Below are positions 25,275 to 33,747 of a stretch of 64,000 nucleotides of DNA, in pieces; the first letter of the stretch is position 1, and every line of letters starts with the position of its first letter. The notes beneath the pieces are model-generated. The model worked only from the letters and a program-made list of their open reading frames with translations. It was not told where the DNA came from and made no database searches. Position numbers and translations under genes: made by a program. The stretch comes from a virus. The stretch is from the IMG/VR virus record IMGVR_UViG_3300033997_000478, positions 1 to 64,000 of that record; one strand, written 5' to 3'.

Positions 25275-27572
25275 ATGATTCTGTTTCACAGTGATTGGGA
25301 TTACTATCCCGACGCCATCGCTGATTTTCAAACCACCAACCAGAGCTTCGTGCGTCTGGCTCAGCTGTACGCTGATATGGGCGTTGAGAACAACGTCTTC
25401 CATCTGGCGCTGCATAACCCGGACCTGCAGGGCGTTGACCCATTCTCCCCCAACCTGACCGTCGAGCAGATGGTCGACATCGGTTTGGAGTGCGCGGAAA
25501 ACCCGTGGTACTTCTTCCGAGAAATCATTCGCGTTCCCGCGGCTGGTGGTAGCGAGCATCCTCGCTTGATTGCTAACCGTGGCAACATTGGCATGTATTG
25601 GTGCTTCTTCAACCACGTCGACGTTGCGCTGATCCAGCCACGTCAGACCGGTAAGTCGGTGTCCACGGACTGCTTGATGGTGAACCTGGTTCACTTCGCA
25701 ACCGACCACACCTACATCACGATGATCACCAAGGACAACAGCCTGCGCACCAAGAACGTCGAGCGTCTGAAGAAGATGCGCGACCTGCTACCTAAGTACC
25801 TGTTGGAGATGCGCCCGGACGATGCGGACAACCAGATCGAGCTAACCTACAAGTCGCGCGACAACGGCTACTCCACCGCCGTGGCCCAGAACTCCGAGGC
25901 CGGTGCGAACAACGTGGGTCGTGGTTTGACCTCCCCGGTTCTGCATTCGGACGAAGGTCCGTTCACCAGCTTCATCAACATCATTCTGCCGGCAGCACTG
26001 GCAGCAGGTACGGCTGCTCGTAACAACGCCAAGAAGGACGGCCAGCCCTACGGTAACATCTTCACTACCACGGCCGGTAAGAAGGACAACCGCGAAGGTA
26101 AGTTCATGTACGAACTGATCTTCGGTGGCATGACTTGGGATGAGCGCATGGTGTTTGATGCGGCCAACCAAGAAGAGCTGCACCGTCGTATCAAGAAGAA
26201 CTGTACCGGTGTGGTGGGTCCGGGTGGTAAGAAGGTCGACGATGACATGAAGCGTGCGCTGGTGAACATCACCTTGTCGCATCGTCAGCTCGGTTACACT
26301 GACCGCTGGCTCAAGGAGGCTATGGCCAACGCCGGTGGTACGCCGGAGTCGCTGGCTCGAGACTTCCTGAACTTCTGGTCGTCCGGTTCGCTGTCCTCGC
26401 CGCTGAGTCAGAAGCTCAACGAACGCATCCGCGATTCGATGCGCAAGGCCGATTACCTGGAATGGTCCAAGGACAACTACTGTCTGAACTGGTACATCCC
26501 GGAAAACCAGATTGCCAAGCGCATGGCCGAAGGTCGCTTCATCGCCGGTTTGGATACCTCCGAAGCGGTCGGCCGCGATACCATCGCGCTGGTGATCATC
26601 GACGTGGAAGATCTGTCGGTAGTGGCTACCGGTACTTACAACGAAACCAACCTGATCAAGTTCTGTAACTATCTGGGTAATATCCTGATCCGTTACCCGA
26701 ACATCACCTTGGTGCCGGAACGCAAGTCCACCGGTGGCATGATCATCGACTACCTGATCCTGCAGTTGACTCGCGCCGGTCAAGATCCGTTCAAGCGCAT
26801 CTTCAACCGCATCGTGGACAACGCCTCCACCGATCCGGAATCGTTCAAGGAAATCCAGACCAGCCTGCTCTCGCGTCTGGAAAACTTCTACGATACCCGC
26901 AAGGCCACCTTCGGCTTCAACACCAATGCCGAAAACCGCAGCCTGCTGTACACCACGGTGTTGCAGAACGGTGCCAAGAACGGCGGCGACAAGGTGCACA
27001 GCGAAAAGCTGGTCACCGAGCTGCTGGGTCTGGTGGTCAAGAACGATCGCATTGATCACAGTGCCTCCGGGCACGATGACCATGTCATTGCTTGGCTGTT
27101 GGGTCACTGGTTCGTGGCTCACGCCCGTAACCTGGCTTACTACGGCATCCCCAATGGTCTAGCCATGTCGGCGGTGGCCAAGTTCTCCTTGGAAGAGGAG
27201 ACGGTGGAGCAGCAGTACCAGCGCCAGCAACAACAGCGCCTGCTCAACGAAGTGGCCAGCCTGCTGGAGCAGCTCAATGACTTCCAGCAAGACCCGATGA
27301 GCGTGGCCAAGTTGGAAGGTCGACTGCGCGCCATCTCCGGTCGCTTGGTGGATGACACTGATGTCTCCTACGTGCAGACCATCGATGCGGCTATCCGTGA
27401 GTCGCAGGAAACGCGTATGCAGCGCATGCGCATGCGGGGTCGCAACGCAGGCGGTTACCGACCGCTGGAAGGGGTGGGTTGGAACTCGCCGTCTTCGATG
27501 GCTGGAACGTCGGCCTACAACCCGTACAGCTCGCTCATTGGCGGGCCGAGCCACAACATCACCTTTGCATGA
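25275..27572 (+). CDS. terL: Large terminase subunit (phiKZ gp25-like)
   Basis: The 765-residue protein has the two terminase domains. The ATPase part shows Walker A QPRQTGKS (residues 121-128) and a Walker B-like VLHSDEGPF near residue 225, the ATP-coupling region being TTTAGKKDN. The RNase H-like nuclease part starts with AGLDTSEAVGRD (about residue 425) and ends with the acidic HDDHVIAW motif (about residue 600). It cuts concatemeric DNA and pumps it into the prohead. A Gln-rich coiled coil (EQQYQRQQQQRL) and a Gly/Arg-rich tail follow. Position relative to sheath and tube matches phiKZ gp25-gp30. Confidence 0.92.
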   Translation: MILFHSDWDYYPDAIADFQTTNQSFVRLAQLYADMGVENNVFHLALHNPDLQGVDPFSPNLTVEQMVDIGLECAENPWYFFREIIRVPAAGGSEHPRLIANRGNIGMYWCFFNHVDVALIQPRQTGKSVSTDCLMVNLVHFATDHTYITMITKDNSLRTKNVERLKKMRDLLPKYLLEMRPDDADNQIELTYKSRDNGYSTAVAQNSEAGANNVGRGLTSPVLHSDEGPFTSFINIILPAALAAGTAARNNAKKDGQPYGNIFTTTAGKKDNREGKFMYELIFGGMTWDERMVFDAANQEELHRRIKKNCTGVVGPGGKKVDDDMKRALVNITLSHRQLGYTDRWLKEAMANAGGTPESLARDFLNFWSSGSLSSPLSQKLNERIRDSMRKADYLEWSKDNYCLNWYIPENQIAKRMAEGRFIAGLDTSEAVGRDTIALVIIDVEDLSVVATGTYNETNLIKFCNYLGNILIRYPNITLVPERKSTGGMIIDYLILQLTRAGQDPFKRIFNRIVDNASTDPESFKEIQTSLLSRLENFYDTRKATFGFNTNAENRSLLYTTVLQNGAKNGGDKVHSEKLVTELLGLVVKNDRIDHSASGHDDHVIAWLLGHWFVAHARNLAYYGIPNGLAMSAVAKFSLEEETVEQQYQRQQQQRLLNEVASLLEQLNDFQQDPMSVAKLEGRLRAISGRLVDDTDVSYVQTIDAAIRESQETRMQRMRMRGRNAGGYRPLEGVGWNSPSSMAGTSAYNPYSSLIGGPSHNITFA

Positions 27573-27580
27573 CGGCATAA

Positions 27581-27604
27581 GCCCCCTCCCAAACGGGAGG
27601 GGGC
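27581..27604. terminator. Bidirectional terminator between terL and the minus-strand unit
   Basis: GCCCCCTCCC and GGGAGGGGGC arms with an AAAC loop sit in the setting GGCATAA-stem-GTTATG, usable from both sides. Confidence 0.85.
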
Positions 27605-27615
27605 GTTATGTTGGT

Positions 27616-27975
27616 TCAGCCGATCTTGCGGTGGTCGGCCATGGCCTGACGCTTTTGCTGGATGACCACATCCAGCAGCTTCATGACCGTCATGTCGCGG
27701 GCGCGATTGAAGTCATCGTCGGGCAACACCACGCTGACGCGAATGGGTTCGCCGGTCAGGGTTTCGGCCGTACCGTCCATGGCCCACACACGATTGACTT
27801 CTTGGGCAACCCAGGGGAAGACGAAGTCGCGACGCAGCACGATCTTTCGACCACCCACCATGACCTTACGCAGGTGGCCCTTCAGGCGCGCCGCTTCGAT
27901 CGGGGTGAACTGGATGTACTCGGAGAAACCGGTGCTCACCGAGGACGGACCCCGGAGCCATTTGGGAAGTTTCAT
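27616..27975 (-). CDS. Hypothetical protein (119 aa)
   Basis: The start at 27975 (MKLPKWLRGPSS) overlaps the upstream stop by four bases; a longer frame to 28077 would overlap the previous gene extensively and is rejected. The product is basic in its first half (ARLKGHLRKVMVGGRKIVLR) with a strand-rich centre. It is last in a three-gene minus-strand unit. No domain is recognised. Confidence 0.68.
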   Translation of the reverse strand: MKLPKWLRGPSSVSTGFSEYIQFTPIEAARLKGHLRKVMVGGRKIVLRRDFVFPWVAQEVNRVWAMDGTAETLTGEPIRVSVVLPDDDFNRARDMTVMKLLDVVIQQKRQAMADHRKIG

Positions 27976-28373
27976 AGTTCTCGTTGGTTTGTCAGATGCA
28001 CGCCAGGCACCCGGTCCAAGAACGCACGCATCACGTACGCCTGCGGATAGCGGGTGTGGCGCAGCAGAGGGTTGCACAGCATCGGGAAAGTGATGCGCTC
28101 AAAGAACCGTGGATCGATGTACGGTTTCTCTGCCTCCGAGGCAAAGGCCTTGACTTCGAACAACACAAACAGTCGGTCGGGAATCCACCATCGGACAAAG
28201 CGGGTCCTGTAGGTGCGCTGGCGAATTTCCAAGCCCAGCTCGATTTCCTTTTTGTCGGTATCAGTGCGGTAGGTTACCGTGGGGTAGAGCACCTTTTCGA
28301 AGGTCTCCTCGGTCCGTCGTTCCCCCAGCAGGTTATCCCACAGCAGACCCAGTTGCAAGAGCAGCCATTGCAT
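27972..28373 (-). CDS. Hypothetical protein (133 aa)
   Basis: GGGAG precedes ATG 28373 on the minus strand. The product starts with a hydrophobic amphipathic helix (MQWLLLQLGLLWDNLLG) and is otherwise rich in Arg and aromatic residues (RTYRTRFVRWWIPDRLFVLF). It is translationally coupled to the next gene. A virion or assembly role is possible from context; nothing more can be said. Confidence 0.7.
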   Translation of the reverse strand: MQWLLLQLGLLWDNLLGERRTEETFEKVLYPTVTYRTDTDKKEIELGLEIRQRTYRTRFVRWWIPDRLFVLFEVKAFASEAEKPYIDPRFFERITFPMLCNPLLRHTRYPQAYVMRAFLDRVPGVHLTNQREL

Positions 28374-28388
28374 AGGAGTCTCCCTGAC

Positions 28389-29645
28389 TCACGAGGTCTT
28401 GATGAACTGGGCGGTGTTGTTCTGGTAGTACTGCATGGCCATGGCCCTGATCACCAGATACAACTGAACACCCGTCTTGACCGAAGCAATGACGGACTCG
28501 TTTCGAGACTTGATCGAATGTCGTACAACCCGCTCGGCCAGTTCCTTGGTCTTGAGCAGGGTCGGATCGGCCATACGCGAGGCCATGTACATGGCGCGCA
28601 GTTTGGTGATCAGCGGCATCAGGCCGCCACGGGGGTTGTAGAGCTCACGATCGGAGGTGATCATGCCAAAGGCGTAGATCAGCGTTTCGTTGGCCAGCTC
28701 AGTGATGTACTCATGGCCCTTGGTCTGCTTGAACCGGGACATCCAGGTCAAGGCATCACGCAGGTCATTGGGATTCATCGAACGCATGCCATCACTGACC
28801 ACCTCAATCAGCTCTTCGATCACAAAGCTGCGGGGGTCGTCCATCACCTCGTTCAGGTAACGGATGAAAGTGGTGAACTGACGCGTTCGGTCTTGCATGA
28901 CCACCGAGCCGTCCACCTCGGTGCGCACGCTTTTCTGCACGACGACTTTCTTGCCTTCTTCGTGCAGCTTGTAGAAGATCTTGTTGATGGACTTGATCAG
29001 CTCGCGGATACGGTTTTGGATGTCGGAGATCATGTAGATCACATCCTTGTCGTTCTTCATCTCCATGTAAGCCCGGCGGTAGACGCTTCGGGGGGAGATG
29101 ATTTCCGCGGCTCGCTTTTCGATCAGGTCGCCCCAGTTCTTGTGGGTCTTGATCAGGAACTTACGGCTCATCGCGTTCAGGGCTGCCTGCGCCGTGCCTT
29201 CGTCGGCCGGGTAGGGGTAGCTGCGCGAGAGCACCGAACCGAGGTACTTGTAGAGCAGGGCTCGGATGGTCAGTTCCGCACCTTCCTGGCGCAGGGCCGG
29301 GGAGATGTGTTCGGCAGTCATAAGCCGGTGGACCAGCCACACTGCCGATTGGTTGAAGGTATCGTTGGCTCGCACCCAGTCTTTGGGGATGTCGAGTTTG
29401 GCAACGCCTTCTTCGACTGCGCCCTCGTCCACATCCCGCAGGATTTCGACGAACCACTTTTCGCGGTCGGAGGGACGGAAGCGCATGGGGTGGACGCCAG
29501 TAAGCTGGCCGCCGAAGAAAGCGATGTGGTCCTCGTTACGGGACGTGAAGCTGTGGTCAAACTCACGCAGCCGCTTGATCAGGTCGAGGTCGACCTTGAA
29601 GTCAGGCGCAGCTGCGTCGAAGACCGATTTGATGTTAGGGGACAT
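28389..29645 (-). CDS. Hypothetical protein (418 aa), phiKZ gp24-like by position
   Basis: The 418-residue product is mostly helical and charged, with possible coiled-coil segments (ISDIQNRIRELIKSINKIFY near residue 210). It begins 15 bases before the next gene of the same strand and converges on terL. Codon use is less strict than in sheath or tube. Function is unknown. Confidence 0.72.
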   Translation of the reverse strand: MSPNIKSVFDAAAPDFKVDLDLIKRLREFDHSFTSRNEDHIAFFGGQLTGVHPMRFRPSDREKWFVEILRDVDEGAVEEGVAKLDIPKDWVRANDTFNQSAVWLVHRLMTAEHISPALRQEGAELTIRALLYKYLGSVLSRSYPYPADEGTAQAALNAMSRKFLIKTHKNWGDLIEKRAAEIISPRSVYRRAYMEMKNDKDVIYMISDIQNRIRELIKSINKIFYKLHEEGKKVVVQKSVRTEVDGSVVMQDRTRQFTTFIRYLNEVMDDPRSFVIEELIEVVSDGMRSMNPNDLRDALTWMSRFKQTKGHEYITELANETLIYAFGMITSDRELYNPRGGLMPLITKLRAMYMASRMADPTLLKTKELAERVVRHSIKSRNESVIASVKTGVQLYLVIRAMAMQYYQNNTAQFIKTS

Positions 29646-29685
29646 TGCGCGCCTTTAGGAAGTGAAGAGGGCTCAAGAATTCTTG

Positions 29686-29699
29686 GAATCTATACCATC
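29686..29699 (+). promoter_or_regulatory. Candidate phage promoter motif (GAATCTATACCATC)
   Basis: This variant of the recurrent motif is 29 bases before the HNH start at 29729 in the gap between divergent genes. Confidence 0.4.
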
Positions 29700-29728
29700 T
29701 TGTTGAAAACCTAAAGGAACTTCAAGAC

Positions 29729-30289
29729 ATGACATCACATGGCATGAGTTACACGGCGGAATATTCAGCTTGGCGAGAAGCGAAATACCGGTGCATTCGA
29801 GCAACCCACCAGAACTATCCACATTACGGAGGCCGGGGTATTCGGATGTGTGAACGGTGGTTGGAATCTTTCGAGGCCTTCTTCGCAGACATGGGTCCCC
29901 GCCCCAGTGAAGACCATTCCCTCAATCGAATCAATAACGATGGTGACTATGAGCCGGGGAATTGTGAATGGGCTACTCTCAAAGAGCAGGCTCGCAATAA
30001 AACCAACAATCGCAAATTCCACCACGATGGGATCGACAAGACGGTAGCTCAGTTGGCCGAGGAACGTGGCCTGAGTCCCCATCGCGTTTTCCAGCGGCTG
30101 GATCAACAAGGCGATTCGCTTGAACGGGCCCTAAGACCGGTCAAGGTCCGACCTGTCTATAGTCACGATGGGAAGTCTTTAACGCTCAGCGAGTGGTCAA
30201 AGGTGACAGGTATTCGGACATCTACTCTTCATCGAAGAATTCACGATCTCGGCTGGTCTGTAAGCAAAGCGCTCACCACTCCGACTTGA
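29729..30289 (+). CDS. Free-standing HNH endonuclease (186 aa)
   Basis: The protein matches the common phage HNH type: YGGRGIRMCERW (residues 33-44), DMGPRPSEDHSLNRINNDGD (54-73, with the catalytic His and metal ligands) and YEPGNCEWATLKEQARNKTN. Two C-terminal NUMOD/helix-turn-helix-like units follow (VAQLAEERGLSPHRVFQRL; LSEWSKVTGIRTSTLHRRI), used for target binding. It is not within a gene or visible intron. Base composition is more AT-rich than its surroundings, consistent with recent transfer. A paralogue lies at 62587. Confidence 0.9.
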   Translation: MTSHGMSYTAEYSAWREAKYRCIRATHQNYPHYGGRGIRMCERWLESFEAFFADMGPRPSEDHSLNRINNDGDYEPGNCEWATLKEQARNKTNNRKFHHDGIDKTVAQLAEERGLSPHRVFQRLDQQGDSLERALRPVKVRPVYSHDGKSLTLSEWSKVTGIRTSTLHRRIHDLGWSVSKALTTPT

Positions 30290-30544
30290 TGTTTTCCACG
30301 AGGAGAGCTCCAGGAGGATCGAAAGAGTAGGCTACACAATTACACCGATCCTCTGAGCATATCCTCTAGAGTCTGCTGTAAGATTTCAGTGAAGCCCTTG
30401 TTCACAGGCCCATTTCTGGGCCTTCACAGGCTTACGTAATTCTTAACGTAAGTGACTGTATCTCGTAGTAGATATTTAACAGTAGTACCTACGGTACTAC
30501 TATACTACTTGTTATATTTGCTTCTATTGGGACTACTAGAAAAA

Positions 30545-30590
30545 TTTGGGACCAAGCCCAGGCCCGTAGGGCTGGGCGTTAAGGTCCAAA
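30545..30590 (+). ncRNA. Nested stem-loop, candidate small RNA
   Basis: Outer arms TTTGGGACC and GGTCCAAA (one unpaired base) enclose GCCCAGGCCC-GTA-GGGCTGGGC with one bulged base. The whole can fold as one long stem, followed by A-rich sequence and then a terminator. Confidence 0.45.
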
Positions 30591-30610
30591 AAAGAAATTT
30601 CGTTTAGGAC

Positions 30611-30631
30611 GCGAGGGCCCCAAGCCCTCGC
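30611..30631 (+). terminator. Terminator hairpin upstream of the 30703 gene
   Basis: GCGAGGGC and GCCCTCGC arms with a CCCAA loop are followed by TTATG. Confidence 0.7.
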
Positions 30632-30702
30632 TTATGACGTTGAGTAGAAAAGCACACAAGCTCCTATGTCTATGTAACCTATCCCTCTTAGAGATCCTTC
30701 AC

Positions 30703-31179
30703 ATGACTGAAAACGCTTCGACCTCCACGCCGCGCGTTGCGGTCTTCGCGACTGTCTCGATGGAATCACGTCTGCGCGGTCTTGAGACCCGCGCTGAGCT
30801 CATCTTCCCGGAAGGCTCGCAGGTTTCCATGGAAACCCAGCAGCTGGAAGAGAAGGAAAAGATCGACAACCTGGTTGATCAGCACGAACGTCTTCGTGCC
30901 CTGCTCAAGGACGAACGTACTACCGGCGCCGCCCACCTGTACATCCTCGAACCCGAAGCGCTGGCTCACTCCGATCCGGCGGCGCAGTCGACCCTGCAGG
31001 CGTTGACCAACGCCCAGCTTTCGGACAAGACCTCCATCGTGGCGGCCATGCTGCCTCCGACCACCGGCTACACCGACGCCGGTCTGGCCGCCCTGGATCT
31101 GCTCAAGCCGGATCTGGAAAACGGCAAGGTCGTCACCGTCGAATCCTTCGACGACCTGCTGGCGTTGCTCAACCGCTAA
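30703..31179 (+). CDS. Hypothetical abundant-type protein (158 aa)
   Basis: ATG 30703 is chosen over the in-frame ATG 30634, which would read through AT-rich leader sequence. The product appears to alternate strands and helices (RVAVFATVSMESRLRG; LYILEPEALAHSDPA; IVAAMLPPTTGYTDAGLAAL) as in small Rossmann-like or adhesion-type folds. Codon use is of the strict high-expression kind. It is a single-gene unit closed by a terminator. No family is recognised. Confidence 0.75.
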   Translation: MTENASTSTPRVAVFATVSMESRLRGLETRAELIFPEGSQVSMETQQLEEKEKIDNLVDQHERLRALLKDERTTGAAHLYILEPEALAHSDPAAQSTLQALTNAQLSDKTSIVAAMLPPTTGYTDAGLAALDLLKPDLENGKVVTVESFDDLLALLNR

Positions 31180-31190
31180 GCGGCATACGG

Positions 31191-31208
31191 CCCCACCTTC
31201 GGGTGGGG
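31191..31208 (+). terminator. Terminator hairpin
   Basis: CCCCACC and GGTGGGG arms with a TTCG loop are followed by TCTTTATG; GGCATA precedes it. Confidence 0.85.
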
Positions 31209-31248
31209 TCTTTATGCAGGCAATACGATGACTAATGAAAAACCTTTC

Positions 31249-31262
31249 AGGACTATAATACC
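31249..31262 (+). promoter_or_regulatory. Candidate phage promoter motif (AGGACTATAATACC)
   Basis: The motif lies 26 bases before ATG 31289 and after a terminator, as do other copies. Confidence 0.45.
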
Positions 31263-31288
31263 GAAGGGAGATACACCCACGATAAAGG

Positions 31289-31876
31289 ATGGCTTCAATG
31301 GTTGCAAAGATCAAAGACATGACCGGTGAGCGGTTTGGTCTACTGACGGTGATCGGAATGCATCCGCACCGCAACAGATTCAAGCAGGTCATGTGGGACT
31401 GCCGCTGCGATTGCGGCAACATGATCGCCTACAGCGGATGCCTGCTGCGGATCAACAACATCGTCCACTGCGGCAAATGCCCCTATCGCATCCTGGGTTA
31501 CGCCAAGGGGTCGATCCGCTTGGCATGGCTGGAGGTTCTCAAGGACCTGCACAAGGTGTACATCGACCCCAAGTGGGTTATGTCGATCATCGAGTTCTAC
31601 AAAGACGTTGGCGACCGACCCAGCGCAGATCACGCGCTGGAGCGCATCGATCCTAAAGGTCCATACGTCAAGAACAACATGCGGTGGGTAGACGGTCTGG
31701 CCCACCGGCGCCAGCCGCGTTACCTGTTCATGGGCGAGAGCGTGTCGTGTGCGGAGCTGGCTCGTAAGTTTGGCATTACTCGACAGGCGATGAGTCAAGG
31801 CTTGAAGTCTGGCTGGACGATGGCCCAGCTCGAAAAGCGCTACCGCAAACAGCAAGCCGAAATGAGCAGCAAATAA
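31289..31876 (+). CDS. Zinc-ribbon HNH-type endonuclease-like protein (195 aa)
   Basis: The N-terminus has the GERFGLLTVI pattern followed by WDCRCDCG and HCGKCPY, a four-Cys zinc ribbon seen in many phage HNH/AP2-type endonucleases. Residues 109-130 (GDRPSADHALERIDPKGPYV and KNNMRWVD) match the HNH core found in the 29729 and 62587 proteins. A C-terminal helix-turn-helix (CAELARKFGITRQAMSQGL) would bind DNA. The third metal ligand is not obvious, so activity is uncertain. The start may be ATG 31298 instead of 31289. It is free-standing, not in an intron. Confidence 0.78.
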   Translation: MASMVAKIKDMTGERFGLLTVIGMHPHRNRFKQVMWDCRCDCGNMIAYSGCLLRINNIVHCGKCPYRILGYAKGSIRLAWLEVLKDLHKVYIDPKWVMSIIEFYKDVGDRPSADHALERIDPKGPYVKNNMRWVDGLAHRRQPRYLFMGESVSCAELARKFGITRQAMSQGLKSGWTMAQLEKRYRKQQAEMSSK

Positions 31877-31885
31877 AAGAAATTC

Positions 31886-31901
31886 AGAACTATACTACTC
31901 C
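31886..31901 (+). promoter_or_regulatory. Candidate phage promoter motif (AGAACTATACTACTCC)
   Basis: This copy precedes the structured 31937-32007 leader and the 32027-34652 operon. Confidence 0.5.
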
Positions 31902-31936
31902 TACGACAGGTGCCCTGTAATTTCTCTTCGCTCTAT

Positions 31937-32007
31937 GGTGGGGCAGTCAGTGCCCACGGTCTAGTTAGCCCCCTGGTCGTGGGGTGCGCGCTGGCTGTCT
32001 CACCACC
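31937..32007 (+). ncRNA. Structured 5' leader of the 32027 operon
   Basis: GGTGGGGCAGTCAG (31937-31950) can pair imperfectly with CTGGCTGTCTCACCACC (31991-32007), and CCCACG (31953-31958) with CGTGGG (31978-31983) inside it. The result is a long hairpin just before AAGGA and ATG 32027. It could regulate translation; it matches no riboswitch that I recognise. Confidence 0.45.
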
Positions 32008-32026
32008 CTATTCTCAAGGAACTGCA

Positions 32027-32515
32027 ATGAAAGATGAATCCAAGCGTTTGGAAATGAAGATCAACAAACCCACCACCGATGGCTACTGTCGCATCATTGT
32101 TACCCTCGATGCCGCTGTACCCATGGTCGGAAAGAGGACGATCGACAAGGCCCCCAACGGGCGCCTCAACGAGCTGCTCCCCATGGCGAAGATCCGTAAC
32201 TACAACAAAAGCGATACGGACTTCCACAAGGACGCCGGTGTTGTCATTTGTGCAACCGTGAAGTTCGGTCGCGTGATCAACGCCGACGATCGTCCGGATG
32301 GTAGTTACTCGACTTTCGAAACTACCGTGACCATCCACAGCTCCGAGCACGGCTCGGCCGATCTTGACATAGCGCTGGCGCAGTACAAGGCGCAGATCGC
32401 TCGCACCGAACCGATCATCGTCCACGCACTCGGCGCGCTCACTACCGATGAAGCCGAGGCCGATCTGCTGTTCTCCTCCATCATGCACGCCATAACTCCG
32501 AAAGAAGTCAACTAA
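32027..32515 (+). CDS. Hypothetical protein (162 aa)
   Basis: ATG 32027 has AAGGA at 32017-32021; the frame is open upstream through the structured leader but lacks a site there. The product starts with several likely strands (YCRIIVTLDAAVPMVG; VVICATVKFGRVINADDR; STFETTVTIHSSEHG) and ends with a helix. It opens a five-gene unit that ends at 34652. Function is unknown. Confidence 0.72.
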   Translation: MKDESKRLEMKINKPTTDGYCRIIVTLDAAVPMVGKRTIDKAPNGRLNELLPMAKIRNYNKSDTDFHKDAGVVICATVKFGRVINADDRPDGSYSTFETTVTIHSSEHGSADLDIALAQYKAQIARTEPIIVHALGALTTDEAEADLLFSSIMHAITPKEVN

Positions 32516-32547
32516 CCTACCGCTTCAACAACCCCAAGGAATCTGCA

Positions 32548-33093
32548 ATGAACGCTCTGAACAAGATGATCCGCAACATCTCCGACTCGCTGTTCTTCCG
32601 CAGCCGCAATCCCCATCAGGTGCACCGCAACGGCCACCACCTGCACAACGAATACCGCCGGATCCTGACGGCACCTGATCTGGCCGTCGAAGTACTGATG
32701 ACCATCGCACTGAAGGACGAACACTTCCGCGACCTGCTGCCCAAGAACGAGGGTCCGGGCCTGGTGCGTCTGGCCGTGGTCGGCAACTTCCTGTACGCCA
32801 ACGTTTTCGAACTGCACGAATTCCCCGGCGGTCCGATGGAACATCCGTTCAACGAAGACTGGCGCAAGGACAGCATCATCGACTACCTGGTCGCCACCGA
32901 AGTCAGCTACAACGACAAGGGCCGGCCGGAATCGTTCATCCATTCGCTCGAACCGATCGTTCGCCACTACCACACCCACCACAGCTTCGATCCCGACGAA
33001 CCGATCCACTCCTACGCTCTGACCTTGAACAAGGAAGAGCTGGAGCAGATCAACCGCCTCAGTGTATCCCACCATCGCCGCAAAGCGGCATAA
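32548..33093 (+). CDS. His-rich hypothetical protein (181 aa)
   Basis: AAGGAATCTGC precedes ATG 32548. The product has His-rich patches near both ends (HQVHRNGHHLHNE, residues 23-35; RHYHTHHSF near residue 140), which could bind a metal. A helical stretch covers residues 39-70. It has high-expression codons. No domain is recognised. Confidence 0.74.
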   Translation: MNALNKMIRNISDSLFFRSRNPHQVHRNGHHLHNEYRRILTAPDLAVEVLMTIALKDEHFRDLLPKNEGPGLVRLAVVGNFLYANVFELHEFPGGPMEHPFNEDWRKDSIIDYLVATEVSYNDKGRPESFIHSLEPIVRHYHTHHSFDPDEPIHSYALTLNKEELEQINRLSVSHHRRKAA

Positions 33094-33103
33094 AGGAACT
33101 ACC

Positions 33104-33736
33104 GTGAACAAGATCCTGATCAGCTCCATCCTGGTTGCGGCCCTGGTGGGTTGCAGCAAGGCTGAACCGGCGCAGACCACTACCACTGTCAAGGAGGTGG
33201 CTGCTGCTGAAACCGCACAGGCCCTGGCGGCCGAGGTGACTGCACTCCGGCAGGAGCTGGCAGCCAAGGACGTACAGGCCGCCACTGAAGCGGCCAAGTA
33301 CGTGGACGTCGACCCGGCGCTGTGGTCGCAGATTCCCAACAACCAGGCTCAGGCCGATGCATCCAAGGCAGCTGCCAAGGAACACATCGAATCGGGCAAG
33401 GCGTGGGACTACCTGCCCTCACAGCACGTCCAGGTCGATGGCTACCCGGTCTTTGACACGGTGACCTGTGACTTTGACGCTTTGCCCAACGCCTCCCTGT
33501 GCGAAGTCAACGGCAACGAAGCCGTCGATGAGTACTGGGTCAGCCTGCACACCACCGTAGTGGACAACCGTGACTTCTTCCGCAAGGACTGGATCTGCGG
33601 TCGCGTCTGCTTCGATGGCGCCGGCAACCTCGTCGGCTCGGTGAGCGAAGAGATGGTCAACTGGGTTACCGCCCAGTGCGACTGGTCTGTTTACACTGCG
33701 CCGGACTGCACCATCAACCGCAAGAAGAACCACTAG
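33104..33736 (+). CDS. Phage-encoded lipoprotein (210 aa)
   Basis: GTG 33104 has AAAGGAA just before it. The first 17 residues form a lipoprotein signal peptide: MNK, a hydrophobic core ILISSILVAAL and lipobox LVGC with the lipid-bearing Cys17. Ser at +2 predicts outer-membrane sorting in Gram-negative bacteria. A Glu/Ala/Thr-rich coiled-coil-like linker (residues 30-65) follows, then a C-terminal domain with six Cys that could form disulfides in the periplasm (VTCDF, SLCEV, WICGRVCF, AQCDW, PDCTI). Such phage lipoproteins often alter the host envelope, for example by blocking superinfection. That role is inference. Confidence 0.85.
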   Translation: MNKILISSILVAALVGCSKAEPAQTTTTVKEVAAAETAQALAAEVTALRQELAAKDVQAATEAAKYVDVDPALWSQIPNNQAQADASKAAAKEHIESGKAWDYLPSQHVQVDGYPVFDTVTCDFDALPNASLCEVNGNEAVDEYWVSLHTTVVDNRDFFRKDWICGRVCFDGAGNLVGSVSEEMVNWVTAQCDWSVYTAPDCTINRKKNH

Positions 33737-33747
33737 GAAAGCAATCA

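Larger units (their letters stand above)
30290..30702 (+). other. AT-rich non-coding region with several hairpins (candidate small RNA locus)
   Basis: No credible gene lies in these 413 bases. Perfect inverted repeats occur at 30406-30423 (AGGCCCA/TGGGCCT), 30431-30452 (CTTACGT/ACGTAAG) and 30481-30501 (AGTAGTACC/GGTACTACT). The core 30450-30545 is the most AT-rich DNA of the region and has promoter-like ACTACTATACTAC. A nested stem follows at 30545-30590 and a terminator at 30611-30631. It could be a small-RNA gene, a regulatory leader for 30703, or a replication-related site. Confidence 0.5.
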
